Shown one piece after another: positions 50,804 to 59,020 of a DNA stretch of 64,000 nt. How positions within the stretch are numbered: position 1 is the first letter of the stretch; each line of letters starts with the position of its first letter. The stretch lies in assembly GCA_964639245.1 (NCBI GenBank), contig CAZXCU010000008.1, forward strand, positions 62,001 to 126,000, written 5' to 3'. This DNA is from SB15 sp964639245 (GTDB taxonomy: Bacteria > Chloroflexota > Anaerolineae > Aggregatilineales > J027). The notes beneath the pieces were generated by a model. The model did not search any database. It was given only the letters and a program-made list of their open reading frames with translations, and was not told the origin of the DNA. The position numbers and the translations under genes were made by a program.

Positions 50804-51760
50804 ATGCTACGCAGCGTGAAAAATCAGTATCAGGGCGTGAATCCGCATTTGCACAGCCTCTGGCAAGAAATAATGGCATGGAATCGGTTTCATAATGTTT
50901 ACATCACTTATATAACCCAAGAGATAAAGGCACGGTTGCGACCTTTGGGTTATATTGTAGATATTGAAGAATCACTGCAAATTCGACGGACTGGCGATGT
51001 AAAAAGACCCGAATCCGACCTGATTATTTACGATACTGACCCCCATAGACCACAGGTGAAACCTCAATATGCCGCTGCTTTGCAAGGCTTATCTGTCGCA
51101 GAACTCATTGAAATAGAAGAAGATAAAGAACATCCCTATTTTGCAGTCATCATCTACAAAAGTACCCCACAATTTCAGCGTGGCGAAGCGGTGGCATGGA
51201 TTGAGCTACTTTCTCCTACAAACAAAGGGCGCAGTCGGGATGCTCAAATTTATATCGGAAAACGTCATACCCTGTTAGCAAGTGGCCTTGTGTTTGTCGA
51301 AATTGATTTTTTGCATGAGACTCCCTCCACCTTTCCCCGCCTTGCCGATTACACGCAGCAGCAGCCTCATTCACATCCCTATCGAATTGTGATGTTAGAC
51401 CCCCGTCCCGATTTAGAAACAGGGGCAACGGACATTCAAGAATTTGATGTGGACATGCCGATTCCTACCGTCACCATTCCCCTCAATGCGGGGGATGTGC
51501 TGACATTTGATTTCGATGCCCCCTACCAGAAAGTCTATGCTGAAAGTTTTTATGGTGATGAGATCAATTACCAAGAACTCCCCCTCAATTTTGAGCGTTA
51601 TAGTGAGGCAGATAAAGTGCGGATTTTGAATCGGATGTTGACGGTTCAGGCCGCCGCCAAACAGGGGGTAGATTTGGAACAAGCGCCATTCCCCCTGACG
51701 GTACAAGTTGAAAACGTTCAGGTAGGATTAGGTAAATTAAAGCCTGCCGATAAGGAGTAA
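50804..51760 (+). CDS. DUF4058 family protein
   Basis: The 318-residue protein matches DUF4058 in its overall pattern. It starts with 'GVNPHLHSLWQEIMAWNRFH', then 'ESDLIIYD', 'VAWIELLSPTNKGR', 'KRHTLLASGLVFVEIDFL' and 'PIPTVTIPL'. The central 'IELLSPTNK' block with acidic and Lys residues looks like a PD-(D/E)XK-type core, though this is not proven. The family is frequent in Chloroflexota, Planctomycetota and Cyanobacteria; its function is unknown. It has its own promoter and a GAGG before the ATG. Confidence 0.75.
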   Translation: MLRSVKNQYQGVNPHLHSLWQEIMAWNRFHNVYITYITQEIKARLRPLGYIVDIEESLQIRRTGDVKRPESDLIIYDTDPHRPQVKPQYAAALQGLSVAELIEIEEDKEHPYFAVIIYKSTPQFQRGEAVAWIELLSPTNKGRSRDAQIYIGKRHTLLASGLVFVEIDFLHETPSTFPRLADYTQQQPHSHPYRIVMLDPRPDLETGATDIQEFDVDMPIPTVTIPLNAGDVLTFDFDAPYQKVYAESFYGDEINYQELPLNFERYSEADKVRILNRMLTVQAAAKQGVDLEQAPFPLTVQVENVQVGLGKLKPADKE

Positions 51761-51763
51761 AAG

Positions 51764-52174
51764 ATGTTAGTCCATATTCCAGAGGAAATTTATTCGCGGT
51801 TACAAACAATCGCGCTGGCAACGGAGCAACCGCTTGAACAAGTGATTGCTAATCGGCTAGAGTCCAGCTTTATAGAACCCATCCCGGCTTTACCCCCCGA
51901 TGAACAAGCTGAACTCGATGCGTTGCGTCATTTGTCCGATGATACCTTGTGGACAATTGCAGCGGAACAAATGCCCGATTCCGTACAGGCGCACATGCAA
52001 GCGCTTATGGATAAAAATTCGCTAGGGCAACTGAGCGAAAATGAATATCAAGAATTAGAGCATTTGGTTGAGCGCGGCAATCGGCTGATGCTGCGAAAAG
52101 CCGAAGCCTCTGTGATTTTGATTGAACGGGGTCATACATTCACACAAGTAAATTTTAGCCAAAAGCATGAATGA
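51764..52174 (+). CDS. Putative ribbon-helix-helix (antitoxin-like) protein
   Basis: The 136-residue acidic protein begins 'MLVHIPEEIYSRLQTIALAT', followed by 'PLEQVIANRLESS', a beta strand and two helices that fit a ribbon-helix-helix fold. The remainder is helical and acidic. It follows DUF4058 by 3 bp with AAGGAG upstream and overlaps the HNH gene by 8 bp. This tight pair looks like a toxin-antitoxin or regulator-effector arrangement; the role is inferred. Confidence 0.5.
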   Translation: MLVHIPEEIYSRLQTIALATEQPLEQVIANRLESSFIEPIPALPPDEQAELDALRHLSDDTLWTIAAEQMPDSVQAHMQALMDKNSLGQLSENEYQELEHLVERGNRLMLRKAEASVILIERGHTFTQVNFSQKHE

Positions 52175-52586
52175 ACAATCGTGGAATACGATAAAAAAAC
52201 GGGTCTATGAACGAGCAGATGGTTGTTGTGAATACTGCCAAACCTCTCAGAAAAATACAGGGCAATCAATGCACGTTGAGCATATTGACCCATCAGGAGG
52301 AGATGAACTATCTAACCTGTGTTTGTCATGTGCCAACTGTAATTTGAGCAAAGGGAAAGTGACTTCTGCAATTGATCCTGAAACCAATGAGGTCGTGGCG
52401 CTTTTTAACCCGAGAACACAATGTTGGAGTGAACACTTCACTTGGCTTGGGAAAGGGGAGAGACTACAAGGTTTAACCTCTATAGGACGTGCGACTATTC
52501 AACGGATGAAAATTAACCAAGAACGAGTCGTTCATGCTCGTGTCCGATGGTTAGCAGGCGGGTTTCACCCTCCCAGCACAATATAA
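52167..52586 (+). CDS. HNH endonuclease
   Basis: The 139-residue protein has an HNH nuclease core: zinc-ribbon pairs 'CCEYC' and 'CLSCANC' around 'MHVEHIDPSGGDELSNL', which supply the HNH His and Asn positions and the zinc ligands. The basic C-terminus ('RVVHARVRWLAGGFHPP') may bind nucleic acid. It overlaps the RHH gene by 8 bp. There is no intein or intron structure around it, so it is probably a stand-alone nuclease. Confidence 0.85.
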   Translation: MNEQSWNTIKKRVYERADGCCEYCQTSQKNTGQSMHVEHIDPSGGDELSNLCLSCANCNLSKGKVTSAIDPETNEVVALFNPRTQCWSEHFTWLGKGERLQGLTSIGRATIQRMKINQERVVHARVRWLAGGFHPPSTI

Positions 52587-52654
52587 GTCAACGCTGTATT
52601 CAAATTTTGGTCTGAACCGCTATACTCTCCCCTAAGAAATTTTAGGAGTCCGAT

Positions 52655-53509
52655 TTGCAAAATCCGCGTACTTTTACGCTTGTCATGACGCTTGGCCTGT
52701 GTGTTGTGCTGATTTTGTTGAGTCTGGTGGGGACACTCGCGCCTGCCGAGGGCATTTTGCGAATTCCCCTTACGGCGTTAGAAAGTGTATTTGGCGGTGC
52801 GACGACGGATACCACCAACTTGGCGGAAGAATTAGCGGAATTTCGGGCGCTGCGGTTGCGAAATCGAGAATTGGAAAAAGCGCTGGCACAATATCAAAGT
52901 GAATTGGCGGAACTGCGCGCCTTTCGGAGTGATTACGACAGATTGGTTGCGCTGTCTAACTATGTGGGGCAAAAAGGGCAGGACTGGCGCTACGTGACCA
53001 CCGATGTGATTGGACGGGATACGAACGGGGTGGTCAGAACGATTCATATTGCGGCAGGAACACGCAACGGGGTACAAATTGGCGATCCTGTCGTGACCGA
53101 ATTGGGCTTGGTGGGACGTGTGGTACAGGTTTCAGCTACCGGGGCGGAAGTGCTGCTCATCACCGACCAGAACAGTTCGGTCACAGCACGAGTCCAGAAT
53201 GAAACCCGTGAACCCGGCTTGGTACGCGGCAGCATTAGCGGCGATTTGATTCTGGATTTTGTCGATTTAAACGGTCAGCTTGCCGAAAATCAGCAGGTGT
53301 TTACTTCCGGCGAAACCCAGGCTTTCCCCCCGAATATTCTCATCGGGCAAATTAGCAGCGTCGGTTTTTCGACCAATAGTTTGTTCCGCCAAGCCACCCT
53401 GCAAAGCCTGATCGATTTTGACAGCCTTGAAATTGTGCTGGTCATCACCAGTTTTGAACCGGTTGACCTTGAGATTTTTGAAGAACCCGCCGAAGCGACC
53501 ACACCATGA
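52655..53509 (+). CDS. mreC: Rod-shape-determining protein MreC
   Basis: The 284-residue protein has an N-terminal membrane anchor ('LVMTLGLCVVLILLSLVGTL'), a coiled coil (about 45-90, 'LRNRELEKALAQYQSEL') and a beta-barrel extracellular domain ('VIGRDTNGVVRTIHIAAG', 'VTELGLVGRVVQVS'). The start is a TTG with AGGAG upstream. It overlaps mreD by 4 bp. It scaffolds PBP2 activation with MreB and MreD. Confidence 0.93.
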   Translation: MQNPRTFTLVMTLGLCVVLILLSLVGTLAPAEGILRIPLTALESVFGGATTDTTNLAEELAEFRALRLRNRELEKALAQYQSELAELRAFRSDYDRLVALSNYVGQKGQDWRYVTTDVIGRDTNGVVRTIHIAAGTRNGVQIGDPVVTELGLVGRVVQVSATGAEVLLITDQNSSVTARVQNETREPGLVRGSISGDLILDFVDLNGQLAENQQVFTSGETQAFPPNILIGQISSVGFSTNSLFRQATLQSLIDFDSLEIVLVITSFEPVDLEIFEEPAEATTP

Positions 53510-54012
53510 TTGTTTATGCCATTGGGATCCCTTTGATGATGATTGCGGCGGTGGTGGATGCCAGCGTTTTTTCGCAACTGCGCTATCTGAATGGACAACC
53601 GAGTCTGGTGCTGCTGCTGGTTGTCTCGTGGGGGTTGCTCAACGAATTGGGGGATGGGCTGGTGTGGGCATTTTTTGGCGGGTTGTTCGCCGATTTGCTC
53701 TCCATTACCCCCACTGGGACATCGAGTCTCGCCTATGCGGTTTCGGTGTTCATTTTAACCGCCTACATGGGGCAGGTGGGGCGACGTAATTTTTTTGTCC
53801 CGATTCTGGCGGTGATTTTGACCACTTTGATTTATCAAACCGCCATTCTAGGGATGTTGATAGTGCAGGGCAATGCCTTTCCCCTCTCCCGCGTATTTTT
53901 CACCTGGACACTGCCGAGTATGCTCTTGAATATCATCCTCATTTATCCGATTTTTCGGGTGATGGGTCGAATCATCGTTTTTTTCCGTCCCCCAAAAGTG
54001 GGCTTGGGGTAG
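53506..54012 (+). CDS. mreD: Rod-shape-determining protein MreD
   Basis: The 168-residue integral membrane protein has about five segments ('IVYAIGIPLMMIAAVVDASV', 'LVLLLVVSWGLL', 'GLVWAFFGGLFADLLSI' and others). The 'GLFADLLSITPTGTSSLAY' stretch is typical of MreD. The ATG overlaps the mreC stop by 4 bp. It is followed by a 369-bp palindromic repeat region before the PBP2 gene. Confidence 0.9.
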   Translation: MIVYAIGIPLMMIAAVVDASVFSQLRYLNGQPSLVLLLVVSWGLLNELGDGLVWAFFGGLFADLLSITPTGTSSLAYAVSVFILTAYMGQVGRRNFFVPILAVILTTLIYQTAILGMLIVQGNAFPLSRVFFTWTLPSMLLNIILIYPIFRVMGRIIVFFRPPKVGLG

Positions 54013-54045
54013 GGGTGAAATAGGGTTGGGCGTGGTATGGTTAAA

Positions 54046-54348
54046 TTAACAGGGCGAATTTTTGACCCCCTGTTAATGGACAAATCAATTAAAAACCAAA
54101 TGATTGCGGACAGCATGGATGCTGTCCCTACGAGAAATACACCCGTAGGGACGGGACTCGCAGAGATCCCGTCCGCAAAAGTTGGATACATTTAAAGTCT
54201 AATTGCCTTGTCCATAATGTAACCTTCGGTTAATTTTTGGAAAACAAGGACGCGATATATCACGTCCCTACGGGAAATCCACCCTAGCAAATTCGTAGGG
54301 ACGGCATAGATGCCGTCCGAGCAATTCTAAATACTTTGCGAAGGTTAC
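54046..54348. repeat. Compound cluster of modular palindromic repeats between mreD and PBP2
   Basis: Three nested units occupy the intergenic region. The first is the hairpin TTAACAGGG/CCCTGTTAA (54046-54054/54068-54076). Unit A is bounded by ATGGACAA/TTGTCCAT (54076-54083/54209-54216) and contains GGACAGCAT/ATGCTGTCC and GGACGGGA/TCCCGTCC. Unit B is bounded by GTAACCTTCG/CGAAGGTTAC (54219-54228/54339-54348) and contains an imperfect ACGCGATATATCACGT palindrome and GGACGGCAT/ATGCCGTCC. Both units share CCCTACG ... CGTAGGG between their hairpins. No gene is seen in 54013-54380. Confidence 0.8.
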
Positions 54349-54380
54349 TATAAGTTGGCAGTTGATAAAGGGATACATTC

Positions 54381-56636
54381 ATGGGATTGCTGCCGTTTCA
54401 GGGATGGCGTTTGTGGTTTTTTCGCGGGGTGATTGTCGCCGTATTCGGGATTTTCCTTGCGCGGCTGTATTACCTGCAATTCGTGGAAGGGATTAGCTTC
54501 CGCGCCGATGCCGAAGAAAATCGGATTCAAACGCTACCGATTGCCTCCTCACGGGGGTCGATTGTGGATCGCAATGGGGTGGTGCTAGCGCGAAATGTGC
54601 CAGCCTTCAATGTGACGATTACCCCCGCCCTTTTGCCCGATGACCCCGAAGCCACACTGGAAATTTTTAATCAGCTAGCCGGGTTGATTGATGTGCCGGC
54701 GACAGACGCGGTGGTGATTGCCTCCGGCTTGAATCAGCGCAGTCTGGAAGATCTGGTGGCTGAAGGGGAACGGATTGCCCCGTTCCGTCCGGTCACCGTA
54801 GCGACAGATATTGAATCGGACATTGCGCTGCGGATTGAGGAAGAAAAACTCACCTTGCCGGGGGTCAATATTGAGGTACGTTCGGTGCGCGAATATCCGA
54901 CAGGTGAATTAACCGCCCAACTCATTGGCTACATCGGGCCGATTGGCGAAGATGAGGCCGAAGAACTCCGCGAGCAGGGGTATGACCCCAGCTTTGACCG
55001 CATTGGCTATGCAGGCATCGAGCGTTTTTTTGAAACCGAATTGGCGGGGCAGCGCGGTTCAGAAACTTATGAAGTGGATGTGGCGGGGGAAAAACTTGCC
55101 CTGTTAGACCGCCAAGACCCGCAAGCCGGTTACATCATTGAACTCACGATTGATACCGATTTACAAAGAGTTGCCCAAGAAGCGCTGATTGAGCGTATCA
55201 ATATTTTGAACGCGCAGGAACAAACCCTGAAATCGCAAAGTGGGGTAGTGATTGCGATGGATCCGCGCAACGGGGAAATTCTGGCAATGGTGTCGTGGCC
55301 GACCTACGATAACAGCCGTTTTGCCCGCAGCATTGACGTAGATTATTACTTCGATTTAGCCGAAGACCCCCTGTTGCCCTTAGTTAATCATGCCATCGGG
55401 TCATTGTATCCGCCGGGGTCGGTCTGGAAGTTGGTGTCGGCGGTGGCAGTGGCGCAAGAGCAAGTCATCGCGCCTGAATCTTATTTATTTGACGGCGGAC
55501 GTTTGCAACTGCCGAATGCGTTTGCCCCGAATGATGTTGCTCAGAGCCAAACCTTTGTCTGTTGGGATCGCAATGGACACGGACGGGTGAATTTGCGCGA
55601 TGCGATTGCCTTAAGCTGTGATGTGTATTTTTATCAGGTCGGCGGGGGCAATCCCGATGTCAGCGCGGCAACCCTGCGTTCGGGCGGGTTGGGGATTGAT
55701 GACCTGTACCGATGGGCAACCGCGTTTGGCGTGGGGTCAGAACTCGGTGTGGAACTGCCCTTAGAAGTAGCGGGTCGGATGCCTGACCGTGACTGGAAGC
55801 GCCGTTTATACGGGGAAAGCTGGTCAACGGGCGATACCTACAATGCGGCTTTTGGTCAGGGCTATTTGACGGTGACTCCGCTTCAACAGTTATCCTATAC
55901 AGCCGCGATTGCCAACGGCGGGATTTTGTACCAACCGACCATTCTCAGACGCTTTTTAGATACCGAAGGCAATGTGGTACAAGAATTTCCCCCGCGCATT
56001 TCTCGAACCATTGTCCAACCCGCGCAGGGCGAAGCCGTCCTGCTTTTGCAGGAAGATTTGCTGATTCAAAAAGCTAACAGTCTGGCATGTCGCTGCGAAC
56101 CGGACTCCGACCATTATGACCCGGCGCGCTGCAATCCTGAAACATATAGCGCCCAGGTGGACATCGACGAAAATCGGGAAGATGATGTTCAAAATATCGT
56201 GACCTACCGCGTCAATGTTCCCTATAACTATGCCTTTAACGGCAGGGTGTGTGACCCGTTGGTGTATAACAGCAGCATCGCCCGCAATTATATTCCGCCG
56301 TTTTCTTCTCCCGAAAATATTCAAATTGTCGAAGAAGGGGCGCGGCAGGTCGTCACCAGTGGCACCGCCAGCGAAGGACTGACCCCGGTTGACCCCCTGA
56401 CTTACGTGAATGAGGCGGGCAAAACCGGCACCGCCGAATATTGTGATGATATTGCGCGGCCTCTGGGGTTGTGCATTCCGGGGCGCTGGCCTTCTCATGC
56501 GTGGTATGTGGGCTACGCGCCCTATGAAACTCCCGAAATTGTCGTGGTTGCGTTTGTGTATAACGCGGGGGAAGGGTCACAGGTTGCGCTGCCCGTGGTG
56601 CGAACCGTGCTAGATTATTACTTTAGACGGCAGTAA
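54381..56636 (+). CDS. mrdA: Penicillin-binding protein 2 (MrdA/PbpA-like elongasome transpeptidase)
   Basis: The 751-residue class B PBP has an N-terminal membrane anchor ('GVIVAVFGIFLARLYYLQF'), a dimerisation domain ('RGSIVDRNGVVLARN') and a transpeptidase domain. Catalytic motifs are SxxK 'PPGSVWKLVSA' (Ser347), SxN-like 'ALSCDVYFYQVGGG' and KTG 'EAGKTGTAEY' (Lys681). Between about 565 and 650 there is an unusual insert with several Cys ('CRCEPDSDHYDPARC'). It synthesises lateral peptidoglycan with MreBCD and RodA. Confidence 0.93.
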   Translation: MGLLPFQGWRLWFFRGVIVAVFGIFLARLYYLQFVEGISFRADAEENRIQTLPIASSRGSIVDRNGVVLARNVPAFNVTITPALLPDDPEATLEIFNQLAGLIDVPATDAVVIASGLNQRSLEDLVAEGERIAPFRPVTVATDIESDIALRIEEEKLTLPGVNIEVRSVREYPTGELTAQLIGYIGPIGEDEAEELREQGYDPSFDRIGYAGIERFFETELAGQRGSETYEVDVAGEKLALLDRQDPQAGYIIELTIDTDLQRVAQEALIERINILNAQEQTLKSQSGVVIAMDPRNGEILAMVSWPTYDNSRFARSIDVDYYFDLAEDPLLPLVNHAIGSLYPPGSVWKLVSAVAVAQEQVIAPESYLFDGGRLQLPNAFAPNDVAQSQTFVCWDRNGHGRVNLRDAIALSCDVYFYQVGGGNPDVSAATLRSGGLGIDDLYRWATAFGVGSELGVELPLEVAGRMPDRDWKRRLYGESWSTGDTYNAAFGQGYLTVTPLQQLSYTAAIANGGILYQPTILRRFLDTEGNVVQEFPPRISRTIVQPAQGEAVLLLQEDLLIQKANSLACRCEPDSDHYDPARCNPETYSAQVDIDENREDDVQNIVTYRVNVPYNYAFNGRVCDPLVYNSSIARNYIPPFSSPENIQIVEEGARQVVTSGTASEGLTPVDPLTYVNEAGKTGTAEYCDDIARPLGLCIPGRWPSHAWYVGYAPYETPEIVVVAFVYNAGEGSQVALPVVRTVLDYYFRRQ

Positions 56637-56691
56637 CAAGCCCTGCAAATATTTAGTTCGACATTATGCCCATGTTTACATCAAAACAGAT

Positions 56692-57312
56692 TTAGGGATT
56701 GGCAGCCATAAAACTACCTATTGAGCAGCTTGCTAGTATAAAAGTTATCCATAAACAGGAAGCGCTCAAATAAATATAATTTCTTACGCTATTTGCATCT
56801 TTTATCAACTCACTATCCTTACTTGCATTAGCAGCCTTAACTGCCAAATCTGCATAATAAACCGCACCTAACATGATAAAAGTGCCAAGAGGCCAAGTGA
56901 ACATCAGTCCAACAATAAAAAAGATTGCACCACTTCCAGCCACTATCCAAGAACCTTGTAACCAGCTTCTAGCTAATTTAATCTTCTCTCTGACAGGTTT
57001 TTGACGGGCCATTTTTTCTTGATTTTCTCGTATCCTCTCTTCTTCTGGATTGACATGTATGTACTGTACTCCTATAGAAGTCACAAAAATATCTCTTTGG
57101 GCTGTCAAATCTCGTACAATTGATATACCATGAGTGTTATTTGTAGGAACGACATATACTGCCCAACGTTTCCTAACTAAAATTGCTTTTAACATTTCAT
57201 TTTCGCATTTTTCAACAAGGGTTTTTTCGCTTACTCCATCTTTTCTAGCTAAATCTTCAACCCACATATAATTTTCAGGTAAATCATCTGAATAAAACCT
57301 ATTCATCATCAC
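56692..57312 (-). CDS. Hypothetical AT-rich protein with two C-terminal membrane segments
   Basis: The 206-residue protein has a soluble N-terminal half with 'VEDLARKDGVSEKTLVEKCE', helix-turn-helix-like, a mixed middle, and two or three hydrophobic segments after residue 120 ('WIVAGSGAIFFIVGLMFTWP', 'GTFIMLGAVYYADLAV', 'YIYLSASCLWITFILASC'). No family is recognised. It overlaps the upstream gene by 14 bp in a two-gene AT-rich operon, which differs in base use from mrdA and minC on either side. Confidence 0.6.
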   Translation of the reverse strand: MMMNRFYSDDLPENYMWVEDLARKDGVSEKTLVEKCENEMLKAILVRKRWAVYVVPTNNTHGISIVRDLTAQRDIFVTSIGVQYIHVNPEEERIRENQEKMARQKPVREKIKLARSWLQGSWIVAGSGAIFFIVGLMFTWPLGTFIMLGAVYYADLAVKAANASKDSELIKDANSVRNYIYLSASCLWITFILASCSIGSFMAANP

Positions 57313-57667
57313 GATTGCCCTTTTTGGAGTTACCTACACCTACAGAATGTATGGTAGTGCTACCTTTAGAATTGATATTTTCTACGGTAGATTGTCCTTG
57401 AACATTATCTACATATTTTTTTGTTTCTTCAACACCAACCGAATTGATTGATATCTCTCCGTTTTGGCTTGTAACGCCTTTAACAGTTGAACTTGCTGAT
57501 ACAATTTTATTTTGGGATTTGGCAGCTTTTATAGAAGCATTAACAAATCCCGTATCTATATCTGCCTGTACATTTTCCTTATTCTGTGAAATCTTCCACA
57601 AAGTAATACTTAGAAATATAATAGAAGTCAAAATAGGAATTATAATCAACGGTTCCATTTTTTTCAC
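57299..57667 (-). CDS. Hypothetical single-pass membrane protein with repeated SVGV motif
   Basis: The 122-residue protein has an N-terminal membrane segment ('PLIIIPILTSIIFLSITLW') and a polar extracytoplasmic or cytoplasmic tail. The tail contains two similar blocks, 'GEISINSVGVEE' and 'STTIHSVGVGN', and is rich in Ser, Asn, Lys and Val. No family is recognised. It is the first gene of the AT-rich pair and may work with the membrane protein encoded downstream. Confidence 0.55.
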   Translation of the reverse strand: MKKMEPLIIIPILTSIIFLSITLWKISQNKENVQADIDTGFVNASIKAAKSQNKIVSASSTVKGVTSQNGEISINSVGVEETKKYVDNVQGQSTVENINSKGSTTIHSVGVGNSKKGNRDDE

Positions 57668-57673
57668 CTTTAT

Positions 57674-57702
57674 TTGACAATGTTTTAACTACATTATAAA
57701 CT
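57674..57702 (+). promoter_or_regulatory. Promoter of the zinc-ribbon membrane protein gene
   Basis: TTGACA (57674-57679) is followed after 17 bp by TAAACT (57697-57702), or after 15 bp by TATAAA (57695-57700). It lies 44 bp before the ATG at 57746, which has AAGAGGA. Confidence 0.45.
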
Positions 57703-57745
57703 AATAGTGGTATTTTAACTAGAATTTCCATATAAGAGGAATAAA

Positions 57746-58129
57746 ATGAAATACAAAATTAAGCAGTTTAAAAGACTCGCACTTGCAAGTCTGTGTTTGT
57801 TTTTACTTACAATACCCACAACCACTGCCTTTGCACAAAGCGAAACTTCTGACTCTAGTGGAGTAGGTGTAATTCTTTTTTGGTTACTCTGCTGTGGGGG
57901 TATTTTAGTCATCAATGGACTGATGCTTCTTTGGGTATGGTCAGATGCTAATAATCGTGGAAGCAATGGCGTTGCTTGGTCTATTATTGTGTTTATATTC
58001 GGCATTCTAGGTTTACTAGCCTATCTTGTCATGCGACCACAGGGACAATTATTAAACTGCCCCGAATGCGGTAAAAAGAAACCTATTACACAACCTATCT
58101 GTCCCCATTGTGGCAAACGGGTAGTTTAA
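57746..58129 (+). CDS. Hypothetical membrane protein with C-terminal zinc ribbon
   Basis: The 127-residue protein has a signal-like N-terminal hydrophobic segment, two membrane helices ('VILFWLLCCGGILVINGLML', 'VAWSIIVFIFGILGLLAYLV') and a C-terminal zinc ribbon with 'CPECGKKKP' and 'CPHCGKRVV'. Such proteins are common but of unknown function. It is AT-rich and divergent from the preceding pair. A strong terminator follows. Confidence 0.75.
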   Translation: MKYKIKQFKRLALASLCLFLLTIPTTTAFAQSETSDSSGVGVILFWLLCCGGILVINGLMLLWVWSDANNRGSNGVAWSIIVFIFGILGLLAYLVMRPQGQLLNCPECGKKKPITQPICPHCGKRVV

Positions 58130-58157
58130 TATCTAAATAACTTCCCCTTATTTTTTT

Positions 58158-58198
58158 AGTGGCGACAATAGCATATAATTGTCGCCACTGTTTTTTTT
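58158..58198 (+). terminator. Intrinsic terminator between the zinc-ribbon gene and minC
   Basis: AGTGGCGACAAT (58158-58169) and ATTGTCGCCACT (58178-58189) form a perfect 12-bp stem with an 8-base loop. The stem is followed by one G and eight T residues (58191-58198). This is a textbook rho-independent terminator on the plus strand, so minC needs its own promoter downstream. Confidence 0.9.
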
Positions 58199-58219
58199 CA
58201 TTGGCGTAAATGCGCCCTT

Positions 58220-59020
58220 GTGACTACACTAGGTAGCAAAAGCGATATTTTTGATTCTATGACCGACTCGATTGCAATTAAAGGCATCCGTGAGGGGATT
58301 CTGGCGACGCTGGACGCAGAGGAGGCGTGGCAACCTCTGGTGGATGACCTGACCAGTTATATTGACCAGCGTGGCTCATTTTTCAAGGGGGCGCGGTTGG
58401 TGGTGGATGTCAGCGAACGGGCAGTGGATTCTGCCACGTTGACCACCTTAAAAACCGTGCTGGCGGAACGCGGGGTGGAACTGGTGGCGGTACTCAGCGA
58501 GAGCGAAGTCACCGAAGGGGCGGCTCGCCAACTGCAACTTTTTACCGATTTAGCCGAAATCCCCGAACCCGTCAAAATTTCCCGCCCCAAACAGGCCGCC
58601 AGCGAATTTGATGATGAGGATGATTCACCCGACGAGGATGAAGAAGATGCGCTGCCGCCAATGGATTCGGAAGAATATGGCACCGTGGGAGTCCTAGTCA
58701 AACGGACGCTGCGAAGTGGGCGCACGATTCGCAGCAACGGGCATGTCGTAGTGATTGGGGATGTCAACTACGGCGCGGAAATTGTAGCGACGGGGGATAT
58801 TATCGTATGGGGGAAACTGCGTGGCATTGTTCACGCAGGGTCAAACGGGGACGAAAACGCGGTGGTCTGTGCGCTTGACCTTGCTCCCACGCAGTTACGA
58901 ATTGCCCAGCACATTGCTGTTCCACCGCAAGATAATAAAAAACGAAAACCACAACCCGAAATGGCACAGGTTAAACATGGACAAATTGAAGCCGTCGCTT
59001 GGACAGGAAACACCCTCTGA
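58220..59020 (+). CDS. minC: Septum site-determining protein MinC
   Basis: MinC inhibits FtsZ assembly away from midcell. The protein is 266 residues from the GTG at 58220, or 253 from the ATG at 58259. It has an N-terminal domain ('SIAIKGIREGILATL', 'LVVDVSERAVDSATL'), an unusually acidic linker near 125-145 ('DDEDDSPDEDEED') and a C-terminal beta-helix ('RTLRSGRTIRSNGHVVVIGD', 'GKLRGIVHAG'). Its 3' end overlaps minD by 44 bp in another frame. Confidence 0.92.
   Translation: MTTLGSKSDIFDSMTDSIAIKGIREGILATLDAEEAWQPLVDDLTSYIDQRGSFFKGARLVVDVSERAVDSATLTTLKTVLAERGVELVAVLSESEVTEGAARQLQLFTDLAEIPEPVKISRPKQAASEFDDEDDSPDEDEEDALPPMDSEEYGTVGVLVKRTLRSGRTIRSNGHVVVIGDVNYGAEIVATGDIIVWGKLRGIVHAGSNGDENAVVCALDLAPTQLRIAQHIAVPPQDNKKRKPQPEMAQVKHGQIEAVAWTGNTL

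Noticed and set aside
55956..56498. 180-codon minus-strand frame inside the PBP2 gene
   Set aside because: The PBP2 frame has catalytic motifs on both sides; the antisense frame has no recognisable features or start signals.
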